NCBI GenBank assembly: GCA_017979445.1
Contig: CM030714.1
Coordinates: 13,387,892-13,451,891, forward strand
Origin: Akebia trifoliata
Lineage: Eukaryota; Streptophyta; Magnoliopsida; Ranunculales; Lardizabalaceae
Direction: 5' to 3'
Length of the DNA: 64,000 bases
Part shown: positions 1-12,707 of the stretch, piece by piece
Numbering within the stretch: the stretch's first letter is position 1
Layout: the number at the start of each line of letters is the position of its first letter
The notes under the pieces: generated by a model
Told to the model about the DNA's origin: nothing
Seen by the model: only the letters and a program-made list of their open reading frames with translations
Databases searched by the model: none
Made by a program: the position numbers and the translations under genes

Positions 1-789
1 CAAAATTTTTTTAAATAATTTTTTATTAGAAGAAATAATGATTATAGGGTAATTTTGAGTATACCCTTTTGGGTTTGGTGTCTACCCTCCTTGGGATGAT
101 CTTCGATGAGAGACTAACAAAAGTTGGTTGGTATACGAATGTCTTCAATCTCTTCACAAAACTCCTTGATTTCCCAAGAATCCTTTTAATTTTTTCCAAA
201 ATCCCATCTTCTAAGTGGAAGATGAGTTGAATCCTTCAATATCCGTAAGTGATGACATTTCATGATAGGGTTAGGGATTATAAAAAGTAAATCAATAAGA
301 AAGGATTTGAAGGTGCTAGCTTGCTAAGTTGGTTAAAGTTTGTGAGTGTTGATAATATGACATTAATTCAAAACTGTCTAATTACTATTTGGATCGTGTG
401 GCTTGATTATCACGGAATGATAAAACAGAGACTAAAAAACTGTAAAAATTTAAGAAAAAGCGAGAATGTTATTCATGCAAGAAAAAAATAGAAATAAGAA
501 TTAGGCCTAGTGGACCAAAATGATGCCATTTGTCGGAAAGGTGACATTCCGAGATAAATTATCACCGGATTGGTAAGCTAAAAGAGTTCAGGTTTTGGGC
601 TTTGCTTTCACATAGGTTCAAAGAGTAGGCGGGCTTAAGTGTGTTTGCTTTTCCTATTTAAATGACCTTGTGCTTTCATAACCCAAAGTTACCGTACAGA
701 TTAAATTTCAGTTCTCAAGCCCATTTTAATTGGGAGTAACTCTTTAGAAATACAGAGGTTCAATCCATTTTTCTTGTAGAAACACCAAA
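1..789. other. Unassigned AT-rich intergenic DNA
   Basis: No coding frame, tRNA or clear repeat boundary is visible. It is plain AT-rich plant intergenic sequence up to the left arm of the inverted repeat that begins near 792. Confidence 0.5.
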
Positions 790-791
790 AT

Positions 792-1058
792 TTCTTTGGA
801 GATTTATACTTTTTTTATAAATATAACTGAGCATTCATGTAGACAGGGACCAGGCCGTAGCTAGGCTTTGCCCAGTCCATAGACGCCTCACACCCTCACG
901 TACTTCGTGCGTGTGATGTGTGGGTGGTGTACGTTTCCCGGGAACAGTCCTTGGACAAGACTATCGTCTTAGATCGAGAAAAACCCATATATGGGCCCTG
1001 TCCCCTGTCTACATGTATACCCAATTAAAAAAAAAAAAAAAAGTACATCTCCAAAGAA
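792..1058. mobile_element. Palindromic MITE with CATGTAGACAGGG termini
   Basis: The left arm CATGTAGACAGGG starts at 836 and its reverse complement ends at 1015. An outer pair of arms (TTCTTTGGAGAT at 792-803, reverse complement at 1047-1058) lies beyond T-rich and A-rich spacers, so the full palindrome is about 267 bp. The middle is clearly more GC-rich than its surroundings. There is no coding capacity. This looks like a non-autonomous DNA transposon or fold-back element; no target duplication was resolved and the superfamily is unknown. Confidence 0.6.
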
Positions 1059-1229
1059 CCTTCCGAGATGCACTCTTATTATAAAAAACCCCACAGTCCT
1101 CTAGTTTTTGTTCTTTCATTACTAGGTCTATGTGGTGGCTAGGTTGACAAGTCTAATCGTCTTTTGTAGGACGTACTTTCAGCCACTAGAAACTATATCT
1201 TATCAAGATTTGACTTTGATCCATAGTTG

Positions 1230-1780
1230 TAGGGTGGCAATGGGTCGGGTCATGTTGAGGTAAGGGTATTATGAAAATTTCCCAAACCCAAACCCAAACC
1301 CTGTCCATTTAATAATCATGTCAAAAGCTTAAACCAAAACCCAACCCATTTATAAATTGATATACCCGACCGGACCCATATATAACATTTTTAATGAAAT
1401 TATAATCTTTATTGAAAAAAATAAATTATATTTCCACCACTAAAAATAAAATAATATTACTAAAAATAATGTCTCACAATCATAAATCAATGTCTACCAA
1501 CATAAATTAAGTATCACTAAACAAAAACGGAATTTTATCATAAAAAATGAATAATTAAATTTTTTTTTTGAATAATTATTAAAATATTTAAAATTACAAC
1601 ATGACATAATAATTAAACATGTCAAAACAAATTAAGTAGATTGACAACCCTAACCTAAATTCAACTCATTTAATAATCATGTTAATTAGACGGATTGACA
1701 TTTTTATAACCCAAACCCAATTAACCATGATCAACACGCTGGAGTCATGCTCACAGATTATTTTAAGATTGTCACCCCTA
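1230..1780. mobile_element. hAT-like non-autonomous element (TAGGGTGGCAAT termini)
   Basis: The left end TAGGGTGGCAAT at 1230 matches the inverted right end (TAGGGGTGACAAT on the other strand, ending at 1780). The flanks are CATAGTTG (1222-1229) and CATAGTGA (1781-1788), a 6-of-8 match that fits the 8-bp duplication of hAT elements. The interior is rich in AACCCAACCC-type runs, common in plant MITEs of this kind, and has no transposase. Confidence 0.6.
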
Positions 1781-4349
1781 CATAGTGATACTAATTATTT
1801 CTTGATTTGGAAAGTGATCAGCATTCTTTTACGTGCAATCTTCTTTGTCAAAGATTCTACCTGCCCCATGCACATGCAAGGTTTCTTCGGACTTCGGATT
1901 TCGGATTTCGTCCTTGAACACAAGAGTGACACGTTTATATTCCAATAATAATATACCTCTTCTACCCTTAAAAAAAAAATAAAATAAAATAAAAAATGAG
2001 TCAAACTTGGCCTTTAGGCATTAAAGGGGAGACAATTCCAACCAACATTTGTCATAGTTCAAACTGCTTTCAATGCACCGACTATTAGGTTTGGCTCCAT
2101 TGACTGGATGTTGAAGATAAAACTACTAAATAAAATCGACATGTTTTTAGAAAATTATGGAATATCTGGAAATTGATGGTGATGATTTAATGATTAAAAT
2201 ATATTACTGATGCCAACATGAGCCAAAAATGATAATTAAAGAATCAACGCTATTTGGGCCTACTAGGGATGTCAATGAATACCTATTTAACCAAACCCAA
2301 TCAAATTTGGAATGAAACATCTCGATTCTGGATTTTTCTTTTTTCTTATAATCTATTAGAATTGGGTATGTTAAAATTGAACTGATTGAAAATAGAAATC
2401 GATAGAAATTGGGAATCGGAATTGTTCAAAAAATAAAAAATAATTATGGAATGCCTTTAAAAAAATAAATTGACGATTTGAAATATAATTCCATTAATTT
2501 GAGAATAAGAAGCAAAGCTGATAAATAGGGACAAATTTACAATGATGGCAATGAGGACTGTAGAAGTGATTTTTGTGATTCACTTGGAAATCTACAAACT
2601 TTTTCAAGATCACACCCTTGCGAACCATACGAATAATACAAAAAATATATAAAAGAGAGAACATGAGAGATTTTTTGCGTGATTCGATAAAATTGACTAC
2701 ATCCACAAGTTTGGAAAGTCATTCCACTATAATCTATATCCCTATTGCATGAGAATCCATGTAACATGTCTGCCTTGAGATATCCTCTACGGTATCCCCT
2801 TTTTCTCCTCTCTCTCATTTCTTCCCCTCCTTCCTTTTTACAATGACCGTTAATCCTTTAAATAGGAAAAAAAAAAAAAAAAACCTTAAACTTAGAAAAG
2901 AAACCCTATCCTTAGTTAGATTATAATTGTCATGTTTATCCCTATTTAGATAAAGTAATTATATAAAAGGGAAGAATCCTCTTAAATTGAGACTATTACA
3001 TCATGCTTAATGTTTTTAGAATCATTTTGTTTCAGGTAATCTTTATTTCATTGTCGATATTAAAAGAAGTGAGAAAAATAAATTGCATGTGTCGAATCGA
3101 TAAAAAAAAGGTGGGATTCTTTACAAAGAATTGAACCATGATTATAAGGACAAGATAATACTTTTGAAAAAGAGTCATACTGGAGTGACCTCAAGATTGT
3201 CCTCATTCTGTAATTTGCTAACGTGGAGGTGCGCACATAACCATAAATGATTTTCACTTATATGTCGATGAAAATCATCTATGGTTCATACTCATCTCCC
3301 AAGGAAATTTTCATGTACTGGATCCAATATAATAAAATGATATTTGTAACTGATTTAATTAGTGATAGTCATAGGATTGGCGGGTTTTCCTATATGATCC
3401 TTAACTTGTATGTCACATGGCTAGACCGATAAGGCTATTTTATTACTCAATCTACTCTAAGTGTTAATTAATTAGGAGCGGTCTTCAATTATAAAAATCT
3501 TAATAGGAGGTGTTTAGATCTGAATCTAGAATTCGATGTTACATTTTTTTGGACAATAAAGCAACTCTCCCATAATTGAAATAAAAAATCAAATAAAATA
3601 ATAATGTAGGAGATATTCTAGATTCCTACTCCTCGAGATCTATGTAGTACTCGATTCCTCAATCCCTAAACTCCATGTTACAATAAATGTTTACTCTAGT
3701 CTTCTTCTCCAATAAACCCCTTTTTCTAGTCGTATTCTTTGTCGATCTTCACTTGAAAAGGCATTAGTGTGGTGCGGGCCAAAGAACCTCCAACAATCAA
3801 GTTAGAATTAGGTAAAAGTTGCAAAAAAAAAAAAAAAAAAAAAAGATTAGAGCATGAATTTTTGTGTAGCCTATGCCTTAGGTTTGAATGAGAGAAGTCT
3901 CCATATTTACACAGTAAACTCATTAATGAGGGGTAGTAATTCAATTGTAACCACTACTCATGTTGTCTAACATTTATATCAATACATTCTCATGATGCTT
4001 TGATGGTAATGAAGACCCACTGCTCGTGGTTCTTATAACTTATATGAGGAGTGGTCTTAATTATTTAATTGCTTCTATTCAGTGTCTATTTATTTTTTTT
4101 AGCTGACTTAGTCGAGTTATGCGTCTGTAGTTGTTTCAGTCATAATGTATGTCTTACCGTACGGACATAATTTGTTGTGATGACTTTTGCTACTCTGGTA
4201 GCTTTATATTATGAGATTACTTCAAGGTTTTGACTGACACTTTGGTTAATAAATTAGTCAGTCCAACGACTATAATTGATTGAGAGAGTAGTCGGTTACA
4301 TGACACAAACCACCAAAATAAATTGCAATGAAAGGTTGATTAAGAGAGT
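1781..4349. other. Unassigned AT-rich stretch with MITE debris
   Basis: A hAT-like left end (TAGGGATGTCAATG) is visible near 2264, but no matching right end was found. Poly-A/T tracts occur near 2868-2883 and 3823-3844. Apart from the hairpin repeat listed separately near 3240 I see no gene or bounded element. Confidence 0.4.
3176..3290. repeat. Dispersed hairpin repeat, copy 1
   Basis: This shares an ordered set of blocks (GAGTGACCTC, GTGCGCACAT-like, ATAAATG, CATCTATG) with 55650-55777. It contains an imperfect hairpin: CCATAAATGATTTTC at 3241-3255 pairs with 3270-3284. The right terminal block seen in the other copy is missing here. Confidence 0.45.
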
Positions 4350-4670
4350 CAAACCACCTAGATGCCAAGCTATAGAGGGGTCAGCCATAGGGAGCCGAAC
4401 CACCTAGATGCTACTTAAGGCGGATCAATCATGGTGGTCGAACCACCTAGATGCCACTTAAGGCGGGTCAATCATGGTGGTCGAACCACCTAGATGCCAC
4501 GTTATGATGGGGTTGGCTATGAGGACCGAACCCTTTAGATGCCATGTTATGGAGGGTCATCCATGAGGGTTGAACCTCTTAGATGTCACGTTAAGGGAGT
4601 TTGACCATGGGGGCGGTACCCTTTAGATGCCACGTTATGGAGGGTCGGCCGTGAGGGCCGAACCTTGATT
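4350..4670. repeat. 44-bp minisatellite, about seven copies
   Basis: The core TAGATGCCAC recurs with TAGATG at 4359, 4405, 4448, 4491, 4536, 4580 and 4624, that is every 43-46 bp. Each unit also carries a GGGTC-like block and a CCGAACC-like block. The units abut with no unique spacers. The array ends just before the proposed Athila-like LTR start, so it may lie beside it or belong to a longer U3. Confidence 0.8.
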
Positions 4671-4672
4671 AG

Positions 4673-5943
4673 TGTTTTAAAACATTGATTTTTATTCATT
4701 TTATTAGGGCTTTTATCATATTCCTAATCACTTTTGTACCATAATTAGCCAATAATCTTGCATTTTCCTTAGACTATCACTCTACATGCTTTATCATATT
4801 AAATATGCATAATTACATAAATAATTGAATAATCTGAAAAAATTTGATGATCGTGTGTTTCGATTATACTGGCTTAAAACTAGAAGATCAAATATGAACA
4901 CCTTAAAAAAATTCAAGTTCATTATAGCAATCAAGAGAAAAAAACGAGAGTAATAGACCAAAGAGAAATCATTTCCATCTGACCTTCACCATGCCACAAT
5001 ATAAGGGTGATCAATTAGAGTGAAATTACATGCCCATACTTTACACGTAAGGATGACCTAATTGCTTATGATCACACATACCAGATCCTTTCAGAAATTG
5101 AGAATTGCTTATAAATATAACCCAAAGCCCATTGTAAATTGTTCCTTCCACCTTAATTTTGTTTAGGTTTTCTTCCCCAATTAAATTAGGTTTACTTTCT
5201 CTGTAATTTCTTGATTTTGTGTGTGTAACAATTGATTCATCTAAAAAAGGAGTCCTCTTCTCTATTACTCTTTCTATCAGCCTTATAATGATCTTAATCT
5301 AGTTCTCCCTCAATTGGAAAGGTGGAGAAATCTAGAGCAAGTTTCAACTATGTTTGTTTAATTATTTTTCTCTTGTTTCTTATGCTTATTGTTTAATGGT
5401 TTATCTTCAAGGTTTATCCAACTCCTATGGATCAAATCCTTGGATGAATCCCTTGCACCCTTTGTACTTAAATTAGATAGATCATACTTAGGTAAGATTT
5501 ATGATGATTTATAATTAACTTAGATAGTGGATAGTAGCGATTCACATCTTATGAGTGAAGGAATCCTAGCATTAATATCCCTTTCTTAATTTTCAAAGTT
5601 AAATCTTTCAACCTAAGAGACATGAGCATGCTCTTAGCTAGAGTTTTCAAAATAAGTTTGCAATTAAATATATTACAATTATTTCTGCCCTAGGTGGATC
5701 CATGTCTCAATGAGTTTTTCTATCTTATTTCAATCTTAATTATTAGCATTTTCTAATTTCTGTTTCTGGTTTTTGAACAACAAACAAATTATTTTTAATC
5801 TTGGATCGATTCATTTCTAACTAGAATTAGAGTTCCGCCCTTATCCTTGTGGTTCGCCCTTTGAGAAAGGTAAATTTGATTTGTTCGAAAGGTGCCTTAC
5901 AATATCAACATATCATACATAGACACAAACAACAATGCAGACA
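4673..5943 (+). mobile_element. Probable 5' LTR of an Athila-like gypsy element
   Basis: The right end is set by a primer-binding site starting 4 bp after a terminal CA at 5942-5943. A TATA box (TATAAATATA, 5110-5119) fits an LTR promoter with about 830 bp of R-U5. The left end (TGTTTTAAAACA at 4673) is a guess from TG and the expected length. No second LTR copy was found in the window, so the element is truncated or its partner is lost. Confidence 0.45.
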
Positions 5944-5946
5944 AAT

Positions 5947-5964
5947 TGGCGTCGCTACCGGGGA
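5947..5964 (+). other. Retroelement primer-binding site (tRNA-Asp type)
   Basis: TGGCGTCGCTACCGGGGA differs at three positions from the PBS typical of Athila and Tat/Ogre gypsy elements. The position directly after the LTR end supports the assignment. Confidence 0.65.
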
Positions 5965-8420
5965 TATGTATACGATTTCAATTTGAAGAAGGGAGTTTTG
6001 ATCCAATTTTTCTTTTAAACTGACATTCTGTTAATTTTTTTCCAAAATAGAAATTCAACCTTCTGGTTATAATAAGTAGGTAATTTTAAGCTTGCTAGTT
6101 GAAACAAAGAGCTCAACTCACTATTTCAATTGCCCCATGACTAAGTTCTATCGCACTATGTTGAAATAATACAATTGAACCTTCTAGTTTTATTTGGATT
6201 TTTTGGAAATTAGAAGATTGTGATTATTAGTTTGGTTTGCTTTTTATGATACCTGCTATAGTTCTGACTGTTCTATTTTGTCTTGTAGGTTCTAAAAATT
6301 GAAGGAAGGAATTTGAAGTTTGATCCAAAAAGAACCTCAAGAACATTTTAATTTAGATTTAAATAGGTTTCCTTGTTATTTTATAATATTTATAAGGACT
6401 TTGTGTAAGGACCTATGTACTTGTTAATTTCATTAAATATTCAAGAAGACTTGGATTGTAATAGTTTAAGGACGTAAGACAATTGGACTATACCGTCTCG
6501 GCTCATTAGATTCGTACACCAAAACCGAAGTTGGTGGTCCAAGTCGAAGTAACTTGTCATCTCCCGTCTTGAACGGGAGGTACTACTCTTCTCACCCTAA
6601 AACTTGTGCTAGTGGGTTACTTTTTGCCTTTGATTGTTAATGGCTATTTGCACACACTTGGATCATTAATTAGTAAATGGCACCCCTACCAAGGGATGGC
6701 ATCAACAAGATTAGGATTGGAGGTCATTTCCAATTCCTTGCCTTTTAGGAAAATTTGAATCACTAATCGTCCCAATCAAATTAATTAGACTCAAACTTTA
6801 GAGCTCACAAGTTCAATTGGAGAAACCTACTTCGAGTTGCACCAATTGTGTTTCTTGATCACAATTGGTACTTGAGGATGGTCCTACTCTATTGGGGACT
6901 ACGTCTATTATAGGCAAAAAGGTGGTTTAAGAGTGTCTTTGCTATGCATCGTGCGCCATCTTTTATCTGGGAACCAGGGTGATCGATTTTGATTTCATAG
7001 AATCAGGTTGGAAGTTTCATTGCCCTGCTTTTAACCAGTTAGGGGCTATCTAGAGTTTGGCCTCCCTAGGTCCAGTCTTTTCTTTTCTTTTATTTCATTG
7101 GTCGATTGTGTGTGTATGCTTGGTAGGCAATCACATAGAGAAAAAAATAGAACCTTTTGATTTTGAGACAAAGCATACAATAAGTAGGATCCATAGAATT
7201 CAATCACGGAATTAAAAAGAGAATTGTAGACCTTGTGTGTCCTTTGCAATAACTATGATCATTATGTCAAGTGTTGTCCAAGTTTGCCCATGTTGAGAGC
7301 TGTATTGGCCAATATAGTTCTTATTGAACATCGACACCCAGTTCGTTCAGTCAAACATATCATTCGGATATTTGGTTCCCTTCAAATACCATACATAAGC
7401 GTAATGAGTTCACTCAGGACAATCATTTAGGTATCCATATGAACTTTCGCAAGCAAGACACTTTGCTAATTAAACACACCATGATTCCCCAACTATCCTA
7501 CTTTTGTCAATAGTAATTCATTGAGTATAGAATCTTAGAGTCAGATTCAACATCCAAGTACTCTTCCCTTTCCTCTTCTCAATCTTTTACATTAGAATCC
7601 ATGATGGTTGAGTGGTTAAAACAATATCAACAATTTATTCAGCAATAGTAGGAAACCAATCATTCACTATCTTATATAAACCAGGTTACTACTCAAGCCT
7701 TAGCTAACATGGAAAAACATTTGGGACAACTAACCTTATCCTTAGAAAAAAGAGATAAGGATCATCTCCAAATGAAACGGCCTAAGAGAGCCAACCTTTA
7801 TCCCAACCTCCCAAGTCCCAAGAGAACTGTTCACTATCGATAAACAATGTCTCAACTAATCTTCATATCAAAGAAAGTGTCTTTAAGGAGGAAAAAAGAA
7901 CATTTTTGATTCACCGCCGAGTGTGAAACCTCTCTGGACATTAACAAAATATATCAAACTCTGTGTCTCATCTGCCAATGCTTCTATGAAAATTTTAAGA
8001 CCCTAGTTGTCCTACAATATCCATTCACTTCAGAAACACAATGATTGAAAATTGTCTAAAAAGGATGAAAACATTACTTGGGGACATATGTGTGATGACA
8101 TACATATCCCAAAACAACTTTCACTGCATTAGGACAATAAGAATTTATCTAGTCAAAATCTAGGAGAGAGAATCAAGTAGGAATATTTTCTGGGATTGTC
8201 TCATTTCTTAGGTGTGGTTTAATACGTTAAACTCGGTGCTTCTTGGGAGGCAACCTATGTTTGAGAGTTGCAGAAGTTCAACTCTGCTTGGTCTGGTTGA
8301 AGAAGTTAAACTTAACGTGTTTAGGGAGGATACCCTATAGTTTTAATTTACTACCTATCCAAGTCAGCTTAATTGTGTTAAGGTTAGAATTTGAGTTGTT
8401 AATTTAAGGAATAAAATTTT
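5965..8420 (+). pseudogene. Athila-like gypsy internal region with gag relic
   Basis: The internal region is heavily decayed. A CCHC zinc knuckle (C-X2-C-X4-H-X4-C) can be read at 7236-7277 in a short frame that runs to 7430. Around 7612-7850 another frame gives a glutamine-rich stretch ending in a motif like the QVGQLA segment of plant gypsy gag proteins. Near 8239 the block GCTTCTTGGGAGGCAACC resembles the conserved GGGAGGCAACCC motif found downstream of coding regions in Athila-type elements, and a weaker copy follows near 8322. No protease, reverse transcriptase or integrase could be read, so this is either a gag-only derivative or a large deletion. Confidence 0.45.
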
Positions 8421-10619
8421 CATTGAAAATTAATTTTGTAGTAAAATTTTTTCAGGAAAATTAATTTTGTGGTAAAATTTTTCAAATTCCCCTCTTCGGA
8501 AAATTATTTTTTTTGAGAAAATTTTCAGCTCTCTAAAGAGTTCAAAATTTATTTTCCACTCACTTATTCTTCCCAAAAACATTGACAAAACCCTTTTATT
8601 CTACAGAACCCTCTCAAATCCCTTCTGTGTCTTCTATTGCAACAATCGACCGGAGTATTACACTCTCCATTATTTTTCAAGCATCCTTCCTGAAGTAGAT
8701 TTCCCAACTGTGAGATCCTACTGCACTGCAGTTGGGACATTACAGCGTCGCAGTCAGCTTAAGCCCAATTAGTGTCATTCTTTCTAGATTTTATCTTTTT
8801 TCAATAGCTATTGCAATCATCACAATGTATTTTAACGTAAAACTCATCCTACTTGAATCCATGTATGCACCCACAATGTAATCCAAACTTGATGATTTGC
8901 TCTATGAGCAACACGATCATCGTGGGTGGAAATCACTGCTATATACGGGTTCTGAAACTTTGTGGAGTCATTGGTAAATTTTTTTTTTACAATTCCATCA
9001 CCGGAGTTAATCTCGTTGAATTTTAGCTCTACGTATCATTTCGAGGATTGAGTTCACAGTGGATTTCATCGACATTGATGACATTCTTAGGATAATGCAC
9101 AATTTTAATAGACAGTACGCATTTAATTTGGGTTTTGATTACTACATTACACGCTTGGGATTGGCAAGGCAAAACATCGCCAATGATGGTGGCATCCAGG
9201 CAAATAGCCTATTTCAGAACCAACTCCTTTAGTGGTGTTGGGTGGTGTTGAACGTATTGGAGAAGCATAACTATTTGCTCTTTTACGTTCGTTACATGTA
9301 TGTGCTTCATGTCATTTAGACTCGGGGACATGACCTTTTGCATGGCTCGAGCGATTCTTCATACCTTGATCATAGTTTACTGGAGCACTGTAAGTTCTCA
9401 CAGATTGTTTATCTTCCCCTATCTTATTTTTCACATTCTTCAATGACATCTGAGCCCAACAATAATGACTTAGGGATTAACACCAGTGTCCCTAAAGAAT
9501 TTCCACCTAGAAAATTCCTTTCGAGGGTGTGTTTAAGGGATGTGACACTTAGAGTAGGAACACTTGGTCAGGCATGACAACCCCCATGGATATGCACATC
9601 CTGGGGTATAGTTTGATGAGCTGGTAGAGGGTTTGATGATACAACTTGGCTTGACCATGTCAAGAGTAGTGAAGATAAGGTAGCCTTTGGCATGATATTT
9701 AAAGGACTTCGCAAGTACATAAACATAACGTGAAGATTGTAGAGTACCTTGAAGAACAAAAAACCAGACAGATAACACGAGAGTAGGACGATGATAAGGA
9801 TGACTTGACTAGATTAGGATAAATTAGGCTAGTTTTAGTAGTTTTTGTTATTTACTTTTTGTATGAACTTGGTATAATATTTCCATGCTTACATTAGTAT
9901 ACACTTTTCTTTAAGCTTAATGAAAATATCAATGTTCATCTTTATTCCCTTATTAATTGCACATAAATATCTAGACTTGTTAGAATTTTACACGGTCTAG
10001 GTTGAAGTTATCGGTGTGTGTGTTTCACCGACATAGCCTAGGGACCTTTTACTGTGGTTATGATCACAACGTGTTTTATGGTGCATCTAACGTCATACAA
10101 TATGATTACGATTAGTACGATAGATACAATCGATGCTGCAGTAGTGATGAGTGGTATGTTGTATAATTTTAGGGGATGTTATGTAGGTAACAACTTGTCT
10201 AAGGTGATATCCAATCCACTTCTTTGCCTTATTTTTATATTCTGTTCCTTATTCTCTGTATGCATCTTCAGAATTGATATAATGAGTTCTACCACCATTT
10301 TTCCTAGAGTGTTAGGGAAGACCGAGCCTGATGAACTTTGACATCCTATTTCATTTGGACGACTCGTTATCAAAAAAATAGAATTGGATTTATTACGTCT
10401 TGAACAACAACCAATGAATTATACTAGATACCTTAAAAGGGACTATATGTTTTTCTTTGAAAAAAGTGAAAAAAATGAAAAACTTGAGAAAAGAAAAGGA
10501 AAGAAAGAAAAGTAAGAGATGAAAGAAAGAAAATTCCCAAAGAAAAAAAACTAGAAAAGAAAATGGAAAATGTAGAATTTTTCAATAGCGTTGAGTTCTA
10601 CTCAACAAAAGAAAAAAAG
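8421..10619. other. Coding-like debris, family not recognised
   Basis: Between about 8880 and 9580 the + strand shows open stretches in shifting frames with a more protein-like composition than the surroundings, for example a run around 9050-9230 rich in D, I, F and N. I could not match it to a family. The position downstream of the Athila-like relic suggests retroelement ORF debris. The rest, including the A-rich tract at 10450-10620, shows nothing definable. Confidence 0.25.
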
Positions 10620-11336
10620 AGTCATCAAAACATTGTCAGGAATTTCAAGTCACTAGACTAGATCGTCAACAAAGTAAAGTCAAGTTTACTAGTTATGATT
10701 CAAGCAAAAGAAGATATGTGCTTGTACCCAAGCAGCTGAGCAACTTCTTCTTTAGATGGCTCATATAGAGGGACAGTTCATCCCCAGAAACCAGTACCTA
10801 GTAAACTCACAAAATCAGACCATCAGGTCCTAAGCTCAACATCAAAAAGATCAACGGTGTTCGTCTCAATGAACCACCTCTTTATAAGATAATGAACTAA
10901 GGTTCGATCAACATGAAAAGCTGGGATACGCATGAAGGCACCGAAACCATTCAAATCCATCAGTGAGTGAAGATCAGGAGAAGACTCCTTGTAAAGCTTA
11001 CAGAATGTGAACTAACTTCCCTTGAAATGAGTATTTGGAAGAGACATAGGCATATTAGCTTGAGCACATGTAAAAGGATGATAATGCAATCCTCTCAATA
11101 AATACGTGTCATGAATATGCGCAGCGATCTCATTTTGAATCACGGCCCGGTAAGATAAGACTGGGGTTGACAGTGGGTGCAACAGTCTCAGTCTCCACCT
11201 CTTCCTCTTCATTACCCTCACCCTCTATAGGAACCTCAGAATCCTGAGCCTCGGGGCGTGGTTCATCATCTGACTCATCAAAACCAAGAGGTCGACTCCC
11301 ACTAGCCTTCAATTTTTCTTTCACAAATGTTTTCAT
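10620..11336 (-). pseudogene. Degenerate minus-strand ORF with acidic N-terminus
   Basis: The open part is 11130-11336 (68 residues from an ATG, very rich in E and D). Similarity to a protein seems to continue leftwards in shifting frames to about 10620, with a stretch near 10870-10920 reminiscent of the Leu/Trp/Thr-rich segments in plant gypsy ORFs or mobile-domain proteins. Stops and frame changes make it non-functional as it stands. It is probably retroelement-derived; the family is not established. Confidence 0.3.
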
Positions 11337-12242
11337 CTATTTCAAAAGATTGAACTCATGCATATAAAAATCCACCAAAATCAAGTGTTAGAATCCCATC
11401 CAAAATCAAAATTTCAAAAAATATGCAATATTCAAATGACCAAAAAATTCAGAAAAAATCAAAATCCTAAAAAATTGAAGTCCTAAACCTTCAATATCCA
11501 TTTCCCATCGATACCCAAACTCATTCAAACCATCAAAATAAAATTCTGATTTTACCCCCATTTAGGCATTTTCGCCAAACACATGGCAAATAAAATCCAA
11601 TCAATTACCGAGTCCAATTTACCCCATCTATTGTCGAATCCACCCATTCAAACCAAAGATTTATTCAAAGTCCCCAATCCAATTTCATATTGAAAAATCC
11701 AACAAAAAATAACCCGAAAACCAAAATTTCATCAAATCCATCAAATTTTACCTCAAATTCAACAACCTAATCATACATATCCACCATATTCATCAACCCA
11801 TCATCTACCCTAAGTCAATTTCATCAAAACCCACCCCCAATTCCGACATCAAATACCCCAAACCCATCAAATTACCCCATTAATCCATCAATTTCATGTT
11901 TCATTCATTCAAATTCAAGTTCGGAGCTCCATATGCCTAAAAATTCACTTGAAAGTCCAATTTGACCCATTAAAAAATGGCTACCCTCGAGATCAACTAT
12001 CAAGGTTGAGTTCAAGCTATCGAAATATTGAAAAATCAACGAAATCGACGTGTCCCAGAGAGATCAAACGACCAAAGGATTGGAGAAATTGATCTTGAAT
12101 AGCACATAGATACGAATTTCAAGGAATTGATCTTAGAAGCGCAAAAAGAAACAATCACAGAAAGACAAGTGTCGAAGTACAAGAAATGTGACAGAATCAA
12201 AAGTAAGAAATTCTTGAAGATAGATCCAAGATCATCTTACCC
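11337..12242. other. AT-rich, CA/CCA-rich stretch without genes
   Basis: The + strand is rich in AATCCA/CAAATC-type words. No frames, termini or repeats could be defined. It may be the 5' leader of the minus-strand retroelement relic on its left. Confidence 0.35.
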
Positions 12243-12252
12243 ACCGAGAGTG

Positions 12253-12305
12253 TAGCATAGTGGTAAGAGCTTGATGTCCCCCGACAAGACATGCATTTAA
12301 ACCTC
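12253..12305 (+). repeat. tRNA-like fragment, possible SINE head
   Basis: TAGCATAGTGG (12253-12263) resembles a Pol III A box. About 30 bp later GCATTTAAACCTC (12293-12305) resembles a decayed B box (GGTTCGAACCTC). The interval, with an A-rich run afterwards, fits the head of a tRNA-derived SINE. It does not fold as an intact tRNA. No boundaries or target duplication were seen. Confidence 0.35.
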
Positions 12306-12707
12306 TGCCATCTTTTCAAGAAAAAAAATTTCTGAAGATTTTGAAGCAAATACTCAAGAAAATGATACAGTCTTACTGAGGGTAAGTAAGAATTGAAGTC
12401 ATCTTTTCAACTTTTACACATCTTTTTCAAATAATCTCAGAGTGCTACATAGTGCTAGAAGATCAATTCGAGGTTTCCAAGAGCCATACATCGAACCATA
12501 GAGTCGAGAATAAATAGATACACCATCTCTATCAAACCCCCAGAGCTTGGAAAGGTAACGTCTTACCAATACTTTAATGTTCTACTTCAATTCAAATTTG
12601 CTTAGGAGAGGTTGAAAAGCGTACACGCTCGATTTTATCTAATCAAATAGGTGTTTGAGCCAACATCTTTGTGATTCATTGTTAGCAACTCTTATAAAAA
12701 GGGATAA

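Noticed and set aside
4350..4670. CRISPR-like direct repeats
   Set aside because: The copies abut with no unique spacers, they vary from unit to unit, and the genome is a plant. It is a minisatellite.
10054..10341. 95-codon open frame as a gene
   Set aside because: No recognisable domain. Nearby retroelement-like debris makes a chance frame more likely.
12253..12305. Functional tRNA gene
   Set aside because: The acceptor and anticodon stems cannot be paired and the B box is decayed.
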